Shown here piece by piece: positions 15,865-24,277 of a stretch of 60,298 nucleotides of DNA. The stretch covers positions 1 through 60,298 of the forward strand of contig NZ_JALPRX010000031.1 in the NCBI RefSeq assembly GCF_023223525.1. Reading direction: 5' to 3'. Origin of the DNA: Roseomonas acroporae. GTDB lineage: Bacteria > Pseudomonadota > Alphaproteobacteria > Acetobacterales > Acetobacteraceae. A program made the position numbers and the translations under genes. Under the pieces are notes generated by a model. The model searched no databases. It had not been told where the DNA came from and saw nothing but the letters and a program-made list of their open reading frames with translations. Each line of letters starts with the position of its first letter. Within the stretch, counting starts at the first letter, position 1.

Positions 15865-16065
15865 CGCCGGCCGCGGCCGCCGCGCGCTTCCCGGCGGCAT
15901 GGGACGGGCGGTGGCGGGCCGGGCGGAGCGCCGGGCGGTTCCGGCCCGCCCGTCACGGACGATGCCGGACTCGGCCGTCGGCGTGGCGGTGCCGCTGGCG
16001 CCATTCCCGTCACGCCGTCCACGGCCGCGAGCCGCGCGCCGGCCTCGGCCGTGGCCCCGGTCCCG

Positions 16066-16752
16066 TCAGGCCGGATCCGCCCGGCCGGAGAGAAGCTCGA
16101 GCAGGACCCGGCCATTGCCCTGCAGGTCCTCGACGATGGCGGCGCGCGCCGCCGCCGCGTCGTGCCGGCGCAGCGCCGCCAGCAGCGCGAGGTGCGGATG
16201 CTGCCCGGGCGGCGCCCCGGCCGGCCGCTCGTAGCGCAGGCGGATCGTCGGCCCGCACTGCATCCAGAGCGATTCCACCAGCTTCGCCAGCACCGGCATG
16301 GCGGCCAGCTCGATCAGCGCGAAGTGGAAGGCCTCGTTCTCCGCCAGCACCGCCTCCAGCGCGCCCGCCGCCTTGGCGGCGGCCAGCCGAGCATGGATGG
16401 CCGCCATCGCCGCCACCGCCTCGGGGTCCGCCCGCCGCGCCGCGGCCTCGGCCGCGCGTCCCTCCAACTCGATCCGCAGCGCGAGGATCTCCGCGTAGCG
16501 CTCGGGCGGCAGGTGCGGCACCACGGCGATCCCGCGCGCATCCAGCGTGAGCGCGCCCTCCGAGGCGAGCCGCAGCAGCGCCTCCCGCACCGGGGTGAGG
16601 CTGACCTTGAGATCCGCCGCGACGACCCGGTGCACCAGGCGCTGCCCGGGGCGCAGCCGGCCCCGCATCAGCGCCTGCCGCAATTGCCGGTAGACCTTGC
16701 CCGCCAGGTTCTCGTCCCGTCCGACGGGCATGAGGGTGAGGTCGTCGCTCAT
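16066..16752 (-). CDS. GntR-family regulator, FadR subfamily (FCD domain)
   Basis: Regulator of 228 residues. The N-terminal winged helix (YRQLRQALMRGRLRPGQRLV, then KVSLTPVREALLRLASEGAL) is near residues 21-72. The helical FCD ligand domain follows, with NEAFHFALIELAAMPVL near residues 145-161. I chose the ATG for MSDDLTLM; the longer frame would run into the promoter. It is divergent from the TPP-enzyme operon, with a palindromic AT-rich site between them, so it most likely controls that operon, probably as a repressor released by a pathway acid. Confidence 0.85.
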   Translation of the reverse strand: MSDDLTLMPVGRDENLAGKVYRQLRQALMRGRLRPGQRLVHRVVAADLKVSLTPVREALLRLASEGALTLDARGIAVVPHLPPERYAEILALRIELEGRAAEAAARRADPEAVAAMAAIHARLAAAKAAGALEAVLAENEAFHFALIELAAMPVLAKLVESLWMQCGPTIRLRYERPAGAPPGQHPHLALLAALRRHDAAAARAAIVEDLQGNGRVLLELLSGRADPA

Positions 16753-16775
16753 GCGGATGTTCTGCGCGAGGCCGC

Positions 16776-16827
16776 TTGACAGGACCAGCGCCAAAATTTG
16801 ATATAACAAATATCAAGCATCAAATAT
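16776..16827 (+). promoter_or_regulatory. promoter and FadR-type operator of the TPP-enzyme operon
   Basis: A consensus -35 TTGACA stands at 16776-16781. Downstream, overlapping the expected -10 region, is the inverted repeat TTGATAT (16798-16804), five bases, ATATCAA (16810-16816), followed by a further half-like ATCAAATATCA. The stretch is sharply AT-rich in a GC-rich context. It lies between the divergent GntR gene and the TPP-enzyme gene. Confidence 0.62.
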
Positions 16828-16847
16828 CATTCCGGGAGAGACCGCCC

Positions 16848-18587
16848 ATGCCCGCCACCGCCGCCCTGTCCCCGACGGCAGGCTCCGCCAACGCCACCGT
16901 CGCCCTGCGCCTGGCGGAAGCCTTCGCCCGCCACGGCGTGACTCTGACCTTCGGGCAGAGCCTGCCCTCCGCCTTCCACCTCGCCGCGCCGCATGCCGGG
17001 ATCGAGCAGAAGGTGTACCGGCAGGAGAATGCCGGCGGGACGATGGCCGACGGCTACGCCCGCATCTCGCACAAGGTCGGTGTCGTCACCGCGCAGAACG
17101 GGCCGGCCGCCACCCTGCTGGTGCCGCCGCTGGCCGAGGCGCTGAAGGTCTCGGTGCCGATCGTCGCCCTGGTGCAGGAGGTGACGCGGGACGCGATGGA
17201 CCGCAACGCCTTCCAGGACCTCGACCACATCAGGCTGTTCGAGCCGGTGGCGAAGTGGGTGCGCCGCATCGAGCGCGCCGACCGGTTGGAGGACTACGTG
17301 GACATGGCCTTCACCGCCGCCGCCTCGGGCCGCCCCGGCCCCGCGGTGCTGCTGGTGCCGGCCGACCTGCTGACCGAGGCGGCGCCGCCGCCCTCGCCGC
17401 GCCGCGCCAGCCTCGGCACCTACCCGCTGGACCGCGCCGCCGCCGATCCGCGCGCCGTCGAGGCGGCCGCCGGATTGCTGGCCGGCGCGCGGCACCCGCT
17501 GGTGGTGGCCGGCGGCGGCGTCCATCTCTCCGACGCGGCGGCCGAGCTTGCGGCCTTGCAGCAGGACGCGCACCTGCCGGTCGCGACCACGGTGATGGGC
17601 AAGGGCGCGGTGGACGAGACGCACCCGCTCAGCCTCGGCATCGTCGGCTACTTCATGGGGCGCGGCAGCCGCACCCGGGCGCTGCGGCCGATGGTGGACC
17701 GCGCCGACGTGATCCTGCTGGTCGGCAGCCGCACCAACCAGAACGGCACCGACAGCTGGAAGCTGTTCCCGAAGGGCGCGCGCTTCATCCACCTCGACGC
17801 CGACCCGATGGAGGTCGGGCGCAATTACGAGGCGCTGCGCCTCGTCGGCGACGCGAAGCTGACGCTCGCGGCGCTGCACGCGGCGCTGCGGCGCCAGGAC
17901 CTCGCGGCGCGGGAGTCGGCGCGGCCGGCGCTGGAGCGCGAGATCGCGGCAGGCGTCGCGGACTGGCGCCGCACCGTGGCCGGGGTCTGCGGCCGCGACG
18001 GCGGGCCGGTGCGGCCGGAGCGGGTGATGGCGGAGCTGGACCGCCGCCTGCGCCCGGACGACATCGCCGTGGCGGATGCCAGCTACTCCTCCATCTGGAT
18101 CGCCAACTACCTCACCGCCCGCCGCGCCGGGCAGCGCTTCCTGACGCCGCGCGGCCTGGCCGGGCTCGGCTGGGGCCTGCCGCTGGCGATCGGCGCGCAG
18201 GTCGCGGCGCCGGACAGCCGCGTGGTCTGCCTCGTCGGCGATGGCGGCTTCGGCCATTCCTGGGCGGAGCTGGAGACGCTGCGCCGGCTGCGCGCGCCGG
18301 TAACGCTGATCGTGCTGAACAACGGCATCCTCGGCTACCAGAAGCACGCCGAGGACGTGAAGTTCGGCGACCACACCATCGCCGTGGACTTCGCCGAGGT
18401 GGACCATGCGGCGATCGCGCGGGCCTGCGGCGTGCGCGGCGTGCGGGTCGAGCGGGGCGAGGCGGTCGGCGCGGCGCTGGACGCGGCGTTCGCCTCGGGC
18501 GAGCCGGGCCTGATCGAGGTGATCACCGACCCCGAGGCCAGCCCGCCCATCACCTTCTACGGCGGCCACGTCCCCGAGCCGTTCTGA
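16848..18587 (+). CDS. thiamine diphosphate-dependent enzyme, acetolactate synthase-like
   Basis: Protein of 579 residues with the three-domain ThDP architecture. The PYR domain holds the catalytic Glu in RQENAGGTMADGYAR near residue 62. A central Rossmann-like domain follows (about 200-330). The PP domain has the GDG...NNG diphosphate motif, GDGGFGHSWAELETLRR near residue 463 with NNG 27 residues on. Members decarboxylate or ligate 2-oxo acids; no regulatory subunit gene is present, so this is a catabolic paralogue rather than IlvB. First gene of an operon with a zinc alcohol dehydrogenase, an SDR and a Bug receptor. Substrate not assigned. Confidence 0.85.
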   Translation: MPATAALSPTAGSANATVALRLAEAFARHGVTLTFGQSLPSAFHLAAPHAGIEQKVYRQENAGGTMADGYARISHKVGVVTAQNGPAATLLVPPLAEALKVSVPIVALVQEVTRDAMDRNAFQDLDHIRLFEPVAKWVRRIERADRLEDYVDMAFTAAASGRPGPAVLLVPADLLTEAAPPPSPRRASLGTYPLDRAAADPRAVEAAAGLLAGARHPLVVAGGGVHLSDAAAELAALQQDAHLPVATTVMGKGAVDETHPLSLGIVGYFMGRGSRTRALRPMVDRADVILLVGSRTNQNGTDSWKLFPKGARFIHLDADPMEVGRNYEALRLVGDAKLTLAALHAALRRQDLAARESARPALEREIAAGVADWRRTVAGVCGRDGGPVRPERVMAELDRRLRPDDIAVADASYSSIWIANYLTARRAGQRFLTPRGLAGLGWGLPLAIGAQVAAPDSRVVCLVGDGGFGHSWAELETLRRLRAPVTLIVLNNGILGYQKHAEDVKFGDHTIAVDFAEVDHAAIARACGVRGVRVERGEAVGAALDAAFASGEPGLIEVITDPEASPPITFYGGHVPEPF

Positions 18588-18602
18588 GCGGGGAGCCCGG
18601 CG

Positions 18603-19634
18603 ATGCTCGCGCTGCGCAAGACCGGGGCCGGCTTCGGCCTCGTGCCCGGGGAGGCGCCGGAGCCGGCGCCGCCCGGTCCCGGCGAGGTGACGGTGGCCGT
18701 GGAGGCCGCCGGCATCTGCGGCTCCGACGTCCATGCCTACGAGTGGACCGAGGGCTACGGCTTCATGGTGCCGCACCTGCCGCTCACCATGGGGCACGAA
18801 TTCGCCGGCCGCGTGCTGCGCGCCGGCCCGGGTGCCGGGCTGGCGCCGGACACGCGCGTCACGGTCATCCCCTGGGTGGCCTGCGGCGGCTGCGACGCCT
18901 GCCGGCGCGGCGAGCCGCGCGGCTGCACCCGCAAGGCGACGATCGGCCTGACCCGCGACGGCGGCTTCGCCGCGCGGCTCACCGTGCCGGCCGCCAATTG
19001 CCTGGTGCTGCCGGCGGCGGTGGACACCGAGCTGGGCGCGCTGACCGAGCCGCTCGGCGTCGCCTGCGAGGCGGTGCTGGTGGGCGAGGTCGGGCTGGGC
19101 GACACGGTGCTGGTGCTGGGCCCGGGCACGATCGGCCAGGGGCTGGCGCTGATGGCGCGCGCCGCCGGCGCCGCGCGGGTGATCGTCGCCGGCCGCGCCG
19201 ACGCGCCGCGCTTCGACGTGCTGCGCGCGCTCGGCTTCGCCGATCTGGTCGACGTCGCCGAGGCGCCGCTCGCCGGGCAGGTGCTGCGCCTCACCGGCGG
19301 CGCGCCGGTGGACGTGGTGCTGGAGGCGACGGGACATCCGGCGAGCATCAATGACGGGCTCGCCGTGCTGCGCCGGGGCGGCGTGATCGTCGCGGCCGGC
19401 ATCCACGCCGCGCCGCTCACCCTGCCGCTGACCGAATTCGTGCGCATGCGCCACCAGCTTCGCGCCAGCCACGGCACCTCCCGCGCGAGCTGGGACAAGG
19501 TGCTGGCGCTGCTGGCGCGCGAGCCCGAGGCGTTCCGGCCGATGATCACCCACCGCCTGCCGCTGTCGCGCGGGCTGGAGGGCTTCGAGCTGGCGCGCCA
19601 GCGCGCCGCCAGCAAGGTGATGCTGATCCCCTGA
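18603..19634 (+). CDS. zinc-dependent alcohol dehydrogenase, MDR superfamily
   Basis: Dehydrogenase of 343 residues. Catalytic zinc ligands fall in AAGICGSDVHAYEW (about residues 36-49) and GHEFAGRV (about 64-71). The structural zinc site is the four-Cys lobe CGGCDACRRGEPRGC near residues 93-107. The NAD(P) Rossmann motif is VLVLGPGTIGQGLAL near residue 170. GGGGAG precedes the ATG after a 15-base gap from the TPP-enzyme stop, so the two genes are co-transcribed. Threonine- or polyol-dehydrogenase-like; likely oxidises or reduces a hydroxy intermediate of the operon's pathway. Confidence 0.86.
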   Translation: MLALRKTGAGFGLVPGEAPEPAPPGPGEVTVAVEAAGICGSDVHAYEWTEGYGFMVPHLPLTMGHEFAGRVLRAGPGAGLAPDTRVTVIPWVACGGCDACRRGEPRGCTRKATIGLTRDGGFAARLTVPAANCLVLPAAVDTELGALTEPLGVACEAVLVGEVGLGDTVLVLGPGTIGQGLALMARAAGAARVIVAGRADAPRFDVLRALGFADLVDVAEAPLAGQVLRLTGGAPVDVVLEATGHPASINDGLAVLRRGGVIVAAGIHAAPLTLPLTEFVRMRHQLRASHGTSRASWDKVLALLAREPEAFRPMITHRLPLSRGLEGFELARQRAASKVMLIP

Positions 19635-19698
19635 GCGTGGCGACGGAGGCCTCCCACGAGCGAGGCGACGGAGGAATCGCATGAGCGAAGCGACAGAG
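19633..19698. repeat. 25-base triplication carrying the SDR ribosome binding site and start
   Basis: Units start at 19633, 19658 and 19683, each opening with GAGCG(T/A)(G/A)GCGACGGAGG or a close variant. The last unit supplies codons 2 onward of the SDR (MSEATE). The middle one contains the same codons with ACG in place of ATG. The SDR's GGAGG Shine-Dalgarno is inside unit two, and unit one overlaps the end of the dehydrogenase gene. Confidence 0.9.
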
Positions 19699-20466
19699 AA
19701 TTCCGGCGGCGGGGCGGCCGATCACGTCGCCCTCGTCACCGGCGCGGCACGCGGCCTCGGCGCCGCCATCGCCGCGCGGCTCGCCGCCGCCGGGCACCCG
19801 GTGGTGCTGGCCGACGTGCTGGATGGCGTCGAGGACACCGCGGCGCGGCTGCGCGACGCCGGCGGCGAGGCGCGCGCCATCCGGCTCGACGTGGCCGACG
19901 CGGCGGCGGTCGCGGCGCTGCCGGAGACGCTGGGGGCGTGGTGGGAGAGGCTCGCCATCCTGGTCAACAACGCCGGCGTCTCGCCCAAGGTGGATGGCCG
20001 CAAGCGCCCGGTGGAGGAGATCCCGCTGGAGGAGTGGAACCGCGTCCTCGCGGTGAACCTGACCGGGCCGTTCCTGCTCTCGCAGCGCTGCATCCCCGTG
20101 ATGCGGGCGCGCGGCTGGGGGCGGATCGTGATGATGACCAGCCAGGCCGCGCACGTGCCGAGCAGCATCACCGGCGCCTACTACGGCGCCTCCAAGGCCG
20201 GGCTGATGGGCTTCGCGCGCAACCTGGCGGCGGAGCTGGGGCGGGACGGCATCACGGTGAACAGCGTGGCGCCGGGCCGGATCATGAGCGACATGGTGGC
20301 CGGCGCCGCGCCGGGGATGAACGAGGCCTTCCTGGCCCGCATCCCGCTCGGCCGGCTCGGCGAGCCGGCGGAGGTGGCCGAGGTGGTCGCCTTCCTCGCC
20401 TCCGACGCGGCGGCCTACCTCACCGGCACCACCATCGACGTCGGCGGCGGCAGCTACATGCCGTAG
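19681..20466 (+). CDS. short-chain dehydrogenase/reductase
   Basis: SDR of 261 residues. The cofactor motif is TGAARGLGAAIAARL (about residues 20-34), the structural NNAGVSP follows near residue 97, and the catalytic Tyr-Lys are in YYGASKAG near residue 166 with the serine in MTSQAA. The C-terminal YLTGTTIDVGGGSYMP is typical of 3-oxoacyl-ACP-reductase-like sugar or hydroxyacid dehydrogenases. GGAGG lies eight bases before the ATG. The start region is part of a triplicated 25-base repeat, suggesting replication slippage around the ribosome binding site. Co-transcribed with the zinc dehydrogenase 46 bases upstream. Confidence 0.87.
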   Translation: MSEATENSGGGAADHVALVTGAARGLGAAIAARLAAAGHPVVLADVLDGVEDTAARLRDAGGEARAIRLDVADAAAVAALPETLGAWWERLAILVNNAGVSPKVDGRKRPVEEIPLEEWNRVLAVNLTGPFLLSQRCIPVMRARGWGRIVMMTSQAAHVPSSITGAYYGASKAGLMGFARNLAAELGRDGITVNSVAPGRIMSDMVAGAAPGMNEAFLARIPLGRLGEPAEVAEVVAFLASDAAAYLTGTTIDVGGGSYMP

Positions 20467-20519
20467 CGCGGCCGCCGGTCGGCGGCCGGTTCCATTCGGG
20501 CATGACAGGGAGAGGAACG

Positions 20520-21470
20520 ATGCAGCGCAGAATGCTGCTTGGGGCGATGCTGGCCTGTGCCGCCGCGCCGCCGGTGCGCGCCGAGGCGTGGCCGGAGCGC
20601 GAGCTGATCCTGACCGTGAACTACGGCGCCGGCGGCAACACCGATGCGGCCAGCCGGGAGCTGGCGCGCGAGATGTCGTCGCGGCTCGGCCGGCCGATGG
20701 TGGTGGTGAACCGGCCGGGCGCGCTCGGCACGCTGGGGCCGGCCTATGTCGCGCAGCAGAAGCCGGACGGCTACAACGTCGCGGTCGCCACCTATGCCTC
20801 GATGGCGATCGCGCCGCACATGGTGAGCGTGAGCTACGGGCTCGACGACTTCGCCTTCGTCGGCGCCTTCGGCCGCTACCGCTACGGCATCGTCGTCCGC
20901 GCCGATTCACCGTACCGGACCATCCAGGACCTGGTCGCGGCGGCGCGGCGCGGCAGCGTGTTCTTCGGCGCGCCGTCGCCGCCGAACAACCTCGCCCTCT
21001 TCGAGCTCGGCCGCCGGACGGGGGCGCGCTTCGAGCAGGCGACGTACCGCTCCGGCAGCGAGGCGGTGGTCGCGCTGCTCGGGGGGCAGGTCGAGGTGAT
21101 CGTGCAGAACCCCTCGGACGTGCTGTCGCAGATCGAGTCGGGCAAGCTGCGCCTGCTGGCCTCGGCCAGCCCGGTGCGCTGGCCGGAGCATCCCGCGGTG
21201 CCGACGCTGCGCGAGGCCGGCTACGACGTGGCGATCGATTCCTGGCTCGGCCTCGCCGTGCCGAAGGGCACGCCGCCGGCGGTGGTGGAGCGGCTGCAAG
21301 CGGCCTTGCAGGCGGCCACGGCGACGCCGGCCCTGCGGGACGCCTTCGGCCGCCTCGGCGTGGACCCGGCGACGATGACCGGCGAGGAATACCGCGCCAT
21401 GCTGGTCAGGGACCACGCGGCGATGCGGGAGGCGCTCGCGCTGCTGCCGACGGGCGAGGGGCGGCGGTAG
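20520..21470 (+). CDS. Bug-type TTT solute receptor
   Basis: Periplasmic receptor of 316 residues with a signal peptide (about residues 1-21, ending VRAEA). Family landmarks are LTVNYGAGGNTDAASREL, MVVVNRPGALGTLGPAYVA and KPDGYNVAVATYASM. The pattern NYGAGG replaces the usual PYPPGG of the binding pocket. Last gene of the TPP-enzyme operon, 53 bases after the SDR, with AGAGGAACG before the ATG. It probably captures the acid that the operon degrades. No TctAB genes nearby. Confidence 0.86.
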   Translation: MQRRMLLGAMLACAAAPPVRAEAWPERELILTVNYGAGGNTDAASRELAREMSSRLGRPMVVVNRPGALGTLGPAYVAQQKPDGYNVAVATYASMAIAPHMVSVSYGLDDFAFVGAFGRYRYGIVVRADSPYRTIQDLVAAARRGSVFFGAPSPPNNLALFELGRRTGARFEQATYRSGSEAVVALLGGQVEVIVQNPSDVLSQIESGKLRLLASASPVRWPEHPAVPTLREAGYDVAIDSWLGLAVPKGTPPAVVERLQAALQAATATPALRDAFGRLGVDPATMTGEEYRAMLVRDHAAMREALALLPTGEGRR

Positions 21471-21555
21471 GCGGCGCGACGCCCCGCCGCGGTCCGGCGG
21501 CCGCGGTCCCGTGCCGGCAGCGGCCGGCGTGGCCGCCGCCGCGCCGCCCGGCCGC

Positions 21556-21936
21556 TCAGGCCGGGTCGAAGTAGTGGATCTCCAGCAGCAGGCAGCCATC
21601 GTCGGAGCGGAACGGCCCGTGCACCGCGCCCGGCGGCCGGCAGGCATAGGTGTTGGGGGCGAAGCGCTCGCCGCCGCGGCCCTGCTCGTCGTTGCCGACG
21701 GTGAGGTCGCCGGAGACGAGGTACACCTCCTCCCAGTACTCGTGCACGAAGGGCTTCGTGGTGAACACGCCCGGCTGGAAGCGCAGCAGCCGGGTGCGCG
21801 AGCCGCGCCGGTTCGCCTCGTCCAGCGCGCCGGAGAGGATCTTCTGCTGGATGCCGGCGGGATAGCCCGGCGGCACCTCCCAGCCCTGCGCCATGTCGAG
21901 CGCGTGGAACTCGTCGTGTGCCTTGTTGATGGCCAT
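21556..21936 (-). CDS. cupin-domain protein
   Basis: Single-domain cupin of 126 residues. Cupin motif 1 is visible around HEYWEEVYLVSGDLTVG (about residues 68-84), with His and Glu ligands, and motif 2 around PPGAVHGPF near residues 103-111. Such small cupins bind a metal and serve as oxygenases, isomerases or sensors, and often accompany aromatic catabolic genes. GAGGAG eight bases upstream of the ATG supports the start. It lies 16 bases after the flavin monooxygenase gene on the same strand, so it is probably in the same transcript. Function is not assignable beyond the fold. Confidence 0.72.
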   Translation of the reverse strand: MAINKAHDEFHALDMAQGWEVPPGYPAGIQQKILSGALDEANRRGSRTRLLRFQPGVFTTKPFVHEYWEEVYLVSGDLTVGNDEQGRGGERFAPNTYACRPPGAVHGPFRSDDGCLLLEIHYFDPA

Positions 21937-21952
21937 GGGAATGCTCCTCGAT

Positions 21953-23431
21953 TCAGGCGGCGTCGGCGGCGGGGGGCAGCTCGTCGGCGAGGTCGTAGCC
22001 GGCGAGCATGCCGTCCACCAGCGCCGTCGCCGCGTCCCAGTCGTAGGTGCGCAGCGAGTGGCCCTTGGTGACGAAGGTGGCGCCGGCATAGAACATCTCG
22101 TACTGCGCGTGGCGCGAGGCGAATTCGGAGCCCACCGCGTCCCAGGCCAGCTTGTAGAACTTCACCTTCTCCTCGGCGCCGGCCGCCGGCGACTGCTGCG
22201 TCCGCGCGATCAGGCCGGCGATCTCGGGGTTGGCGAAGTCCTGCACCGAGGAGGGCAGCATGATCATGCCGCCGCCGGCCAGCTCGCGCAGCGTGTTCAG
22301 CACCTTGCCGTAGAGCTGCTGCGTCAGGGTCTGCGCGGCGTAGAGGGTGTGGCGGTGCGGCACGAAGTAGCGGCCGCGCTGCGCGCCGCGGACCTCCATC
22401 GCCGCCACCAGCGCATCGACCATGCCGGCCTCGGCGGCGAGCTGGCCCAGCGTCTCGCGCACCTGCGGGAAGTTGCCGATGCCGTTGATCTCGGTGATGC
22501 GGCGCGCGAGGCCGACCAGGAAGCGCAGCTTGACCGAGAGGCGGATCATCGCCTGGTAGTTCTGGTAGACGTGCGCCGGCGTGGCGTGGAACTGCTTCTG
22601 GCACATGGCGAGGTCGCCGGCGACGAAGACGCGGTCCCAGGGCACCTTCACGTCGTCGAACCAGATCACCGCGTCGTTCTCGTCGAAGCGGGAGGAGAGC
22701 GGGTTGTCGAAGACCGAGGGGGAACCCTGCTCGTAGGACTTGCGCGAGAGCAGCTTCACGCCCTTCGCGTTGATCGGGATGGCGAAGGAGAGGGCGTAGC
22801 GCTCCTCGCCCGGCTGCAGCGGCTGGATGCAGGTGACGAACACCTCGTTGGCCATGATGCCGCCCGTCGCCAGCATCTTGGCGCCGCGCACGGTGATGCC
22901 GCCCGCGTCCTGGTCGACGAGGCCGGCCGAGAGGAACGGGTCCTTCTGCTCGGCCGCGTTGCGCGAGCGGTCGGCCTGCGGGTTGATGATGACGTAGGTG
23001 AGGTAGAGGTCGTTGTCGCGGGCGTAGCGGTAGTAGTCGGCCAGCGCCGCGGCGCGCTTCGGGTCGAAGGCCTCGAAGACGTCGAGGCCCATGTGCATGC
23101 CGGCGATGCAGGAGGCGACGTGGTCGGGGGCGCGGCCGAGGAAGCCGCCATGCCGCGCCGTCCACGCCTCCAGCGCCCGGCGGCGGGTGAGCAGGTCCGC
23201 ATGGCTCTCGGGCAATTGCCAGATGCGGTTGGCGCGGCCGCCCGACTCCGTCTCGTAGGTCATCAGCGACTGGTTCGCCGGGGCGGCGGCGAAGTCGAAC
23301 AGCTCCGCCACCGAGCGCACCACGTTGCGGTAGGCGGCGTGGGTGGTGACGTCCCCCGCCCGCTCGCCATTCACGAACACGGTGCGGCCGTCGCGCAGGC
23401 TCGCCGTGTGCATCTCGCCGGTCTTCAGCAT
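21953..23431 (-). CDS. 4-hydroxyphenylacetate 3-hydroxylase family monooxygenase, large component (HpaB-like)
   Basis: FADH2-dependent oxygenase of 492 residues with the acyl-CoA-dehydrogenase-like fold. Recognisable pieces are LRDGRTVFVNGERAGDVTTH at the N-terminus, YVIINPQADRS near residue 160, and the SRKSYEQGSP(S)VFDNPLSSRFDE region near residues 245-265. The enzyme hydroxylates a phenolic ring using reduced flavin from a separate reductase, which is encoded just upstream (23487-23972). Start at MLKTGEMH, with AGGAG eight bases before it. Pairing with a Liv-type importer and MarR regulator suggests a phenolic acid substrate; 4-hydroxyphenylacetate itself is not proven. Confidence 0.84.
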   Translation of the reverse strand: MLKTGEMHTASLRDGRTVFVNGERAGDVTTHAAYRNVVRSVAELFDFAAAPANQSLMTYETESGGRANRIWQLPESHADLLTRRRALEAWTARHGGFLGRAPDHVASCIAGMHMGLDVFEAFDPKRAAALADYYRYARDNDLYLTYVIINPQADRSRNAAEQKDPFLSAGLVDQDAGGITVRGAKMLATGGIMANEVFVTCIQPLQPGEERYALSFAIPINAKGVKLLSRKSYEQGSPSVFDNPLSSRFDENDAVIWFDDVKVPWDRVFVAGDLAMCQKQFHATPAHVYQNYQAMIRLSVKLRFLVGLARRITEINGIGNFPQVRETLGQLAAEAGMVDALVAAMEVRGAQRGRYFVPHRHTLYAAQTLTQQLYGKVLNTLRELAGGGMIMLPSSVQDFANPEIAGLIARTQQSPAAGAEEKVKFYKLAWDAVGSEFASRHAQYEMFYAGATFVTKGHSLRTYDWDAATALVDGMLAGYDLADELPPAADAA

Positions 23432-23454
23432 GGATCGTGCTCCTGCCAATGGGT

Positions 23455-23493
23455 GCGGTTCAGGGGATACGGTTCAGGGGGGCGGTTCAGGGG
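23455..23493. repeat. 13/14-base triplication over the flavin reductase stop codon
   Basis: CGGTTCAGGGG occurs at 23456-23466, 23470-23480 and 23483-23493. On the minus strand each contains CCCTGAACCG, and the TGA of the third copy (23487-23489) is the stop codon of the HpaC-like gene. The triplication lies between that stop and the HpaB-like start. Confidence 0.9.
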
Positions 23494-23972
23494 GTGTTGG
23501 CGGTCCCGGCCAGGCCGCGGTAGCGGCCGCCGAAGAAGATCAGCGGCGCCTCGTCGCACGCCGCGAAGCGGAGGACGCGCGCGACGACGATGACATGGTC
23601 GCCCGCCTCGTGGACAGCGTGCGGGGCGCATTCGAAATGCGCGATGGCGCCTTCCAGCAGCGGCGCCTCGGCATGGCCGAGGCGGTGCGTGACGCCGGCC
23701 CACTTGTCGATGCCGGCGCGGGCGAAGCGGTCCGAGAGCGGCTGCTGGTCCTGGCCGAGCACGTTCACCGCGTAGCCCTCGGCGGCCAGGATGGCGGGCA
23801 GGCTGTTCGCCCGGCGATCCACCGAGAACAGGACCAGCGGCGGGTCGAGCGAGACCGCGTTGAAGGAGCTCATGGTCATGCCGATCGGGGCCTCCTCCGG
23901 CCCCTTCGCCGTGATGACCGCCACGCCGGTCGCGAACCGACCCAGCGCGTTCCGGAACTGACGCGTGTCCAT
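23487..23972 (-). CDS. flavin reductase domain protein (HpaC-like)
   Basis: Flavin reductase of 161 residues with the split-barrel FMN fold: ALGRFATGVAVITAKGPEE near residues 9-27, then GMTMSSFNAVSLDPPLVLFS near residues 33-52 and FARAGIDKWAGV. The family supplies FADH2 to HpaB-type monooxygenases by NAD(P)H oxidation, and the gene directly precedes the HpaB-like one. Start at MDTRQFRNAL, where homology begins. First gene of the minus-strand hpa-like operon; divergent from a MarR gene across an AT-rich spacer. Confidence 0.84.
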   Translation of the reverse strand: MDTRQFRNALGRFATGVAVITAKGPEEAPIGMTMSSFNAVSLDPPLVLFSVDRRANSLPAILAAEGYAVNVLGQDQQPLSDRFARAGIDKWAGVTHRLGHAEAPLLEGAIAHFECAPHAVHEAGDHVIVVARVLRFAACDEAPLIFFGGRYRGLAGTANTP

Positions 23973-24004
23973 CGCCGCTCTGCCTCCGCCGAAGCCCGTG
24001 TTGC

Positions 24005-24060
24005 CCCGCCGTATTAATGCCATATAGAAAGCTTTTTTGCAAAGTCTTTTTTGTGCTGTG
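24005..24060. promoter_or_regulatory. AT-rich control region between hpaC-like and marR genes
   Basis: The divergent spacer contains AAAGCTTTTTTGCAAAG followed by TCTTTTTT (24028-24056) and, on the minus strand, TATATGGCATTAAT. TTTGCAAA is a palindrome suitable for a MarR dimer. A related arrangement (GCTTTGTAAAT, then ACTTTTT) stands at 29465-29485 before the Liv operon. Confidence 0.4.
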
Positions 24061-24170
24061 GACACCGTGGTGGCCGATGCCGTGGCGGCCGAACTTTCCT
24101 GTCCTGTTCAAGGGATCGTGCATGGCGGCGCGGCCTCGCTTGCACCGCCATTCCCGTGTGATAAGCTTTC

Positions 24171-24240
24171 TCCCCTAGGAAAATCCCCCGGAGGAAAGCC
24201 CCTGGGGAAAGTCCCTCGGGGAAAAGCCTCCGGGGAGAAG
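24171..24240. repeat. array of five mini-palindromic 13-15-base repeats before marR
   Basis: Five imperfect units start at 24171, 24184, 24199, 24212 and 24227. Each has the form (T)CCCnnGGGGAAA(A)G, so each is itself a small palindrome (for example CCCCTGGGG, TCCCTCGGGGA). It lies between the AT-rich divergent region and the marR start, in the probable 5' leader of marR. Confidence 0.75.
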
Positions 24241-24277
24241 GCAGAGTGGGGAAACCTTGTCGCGCTCCAGCCCGTCC

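Noticed and set aside
16827-19682. Minus-strand open frame of 951 codons opposite the TPP-enzyme operon
   Set aside because: Antisense to four pathway genes with intact motifs; no ribosome binding site or family pattern.
24037-24240. Lys/Gly/Pro-rich frame through the mini-palindrome array as a possible peptide precursor
   Set aside because: It needs a TTG start without a ribosome binding site, and its amino acid repeats follow directly from the DNA repeat. No modification genes nearby.
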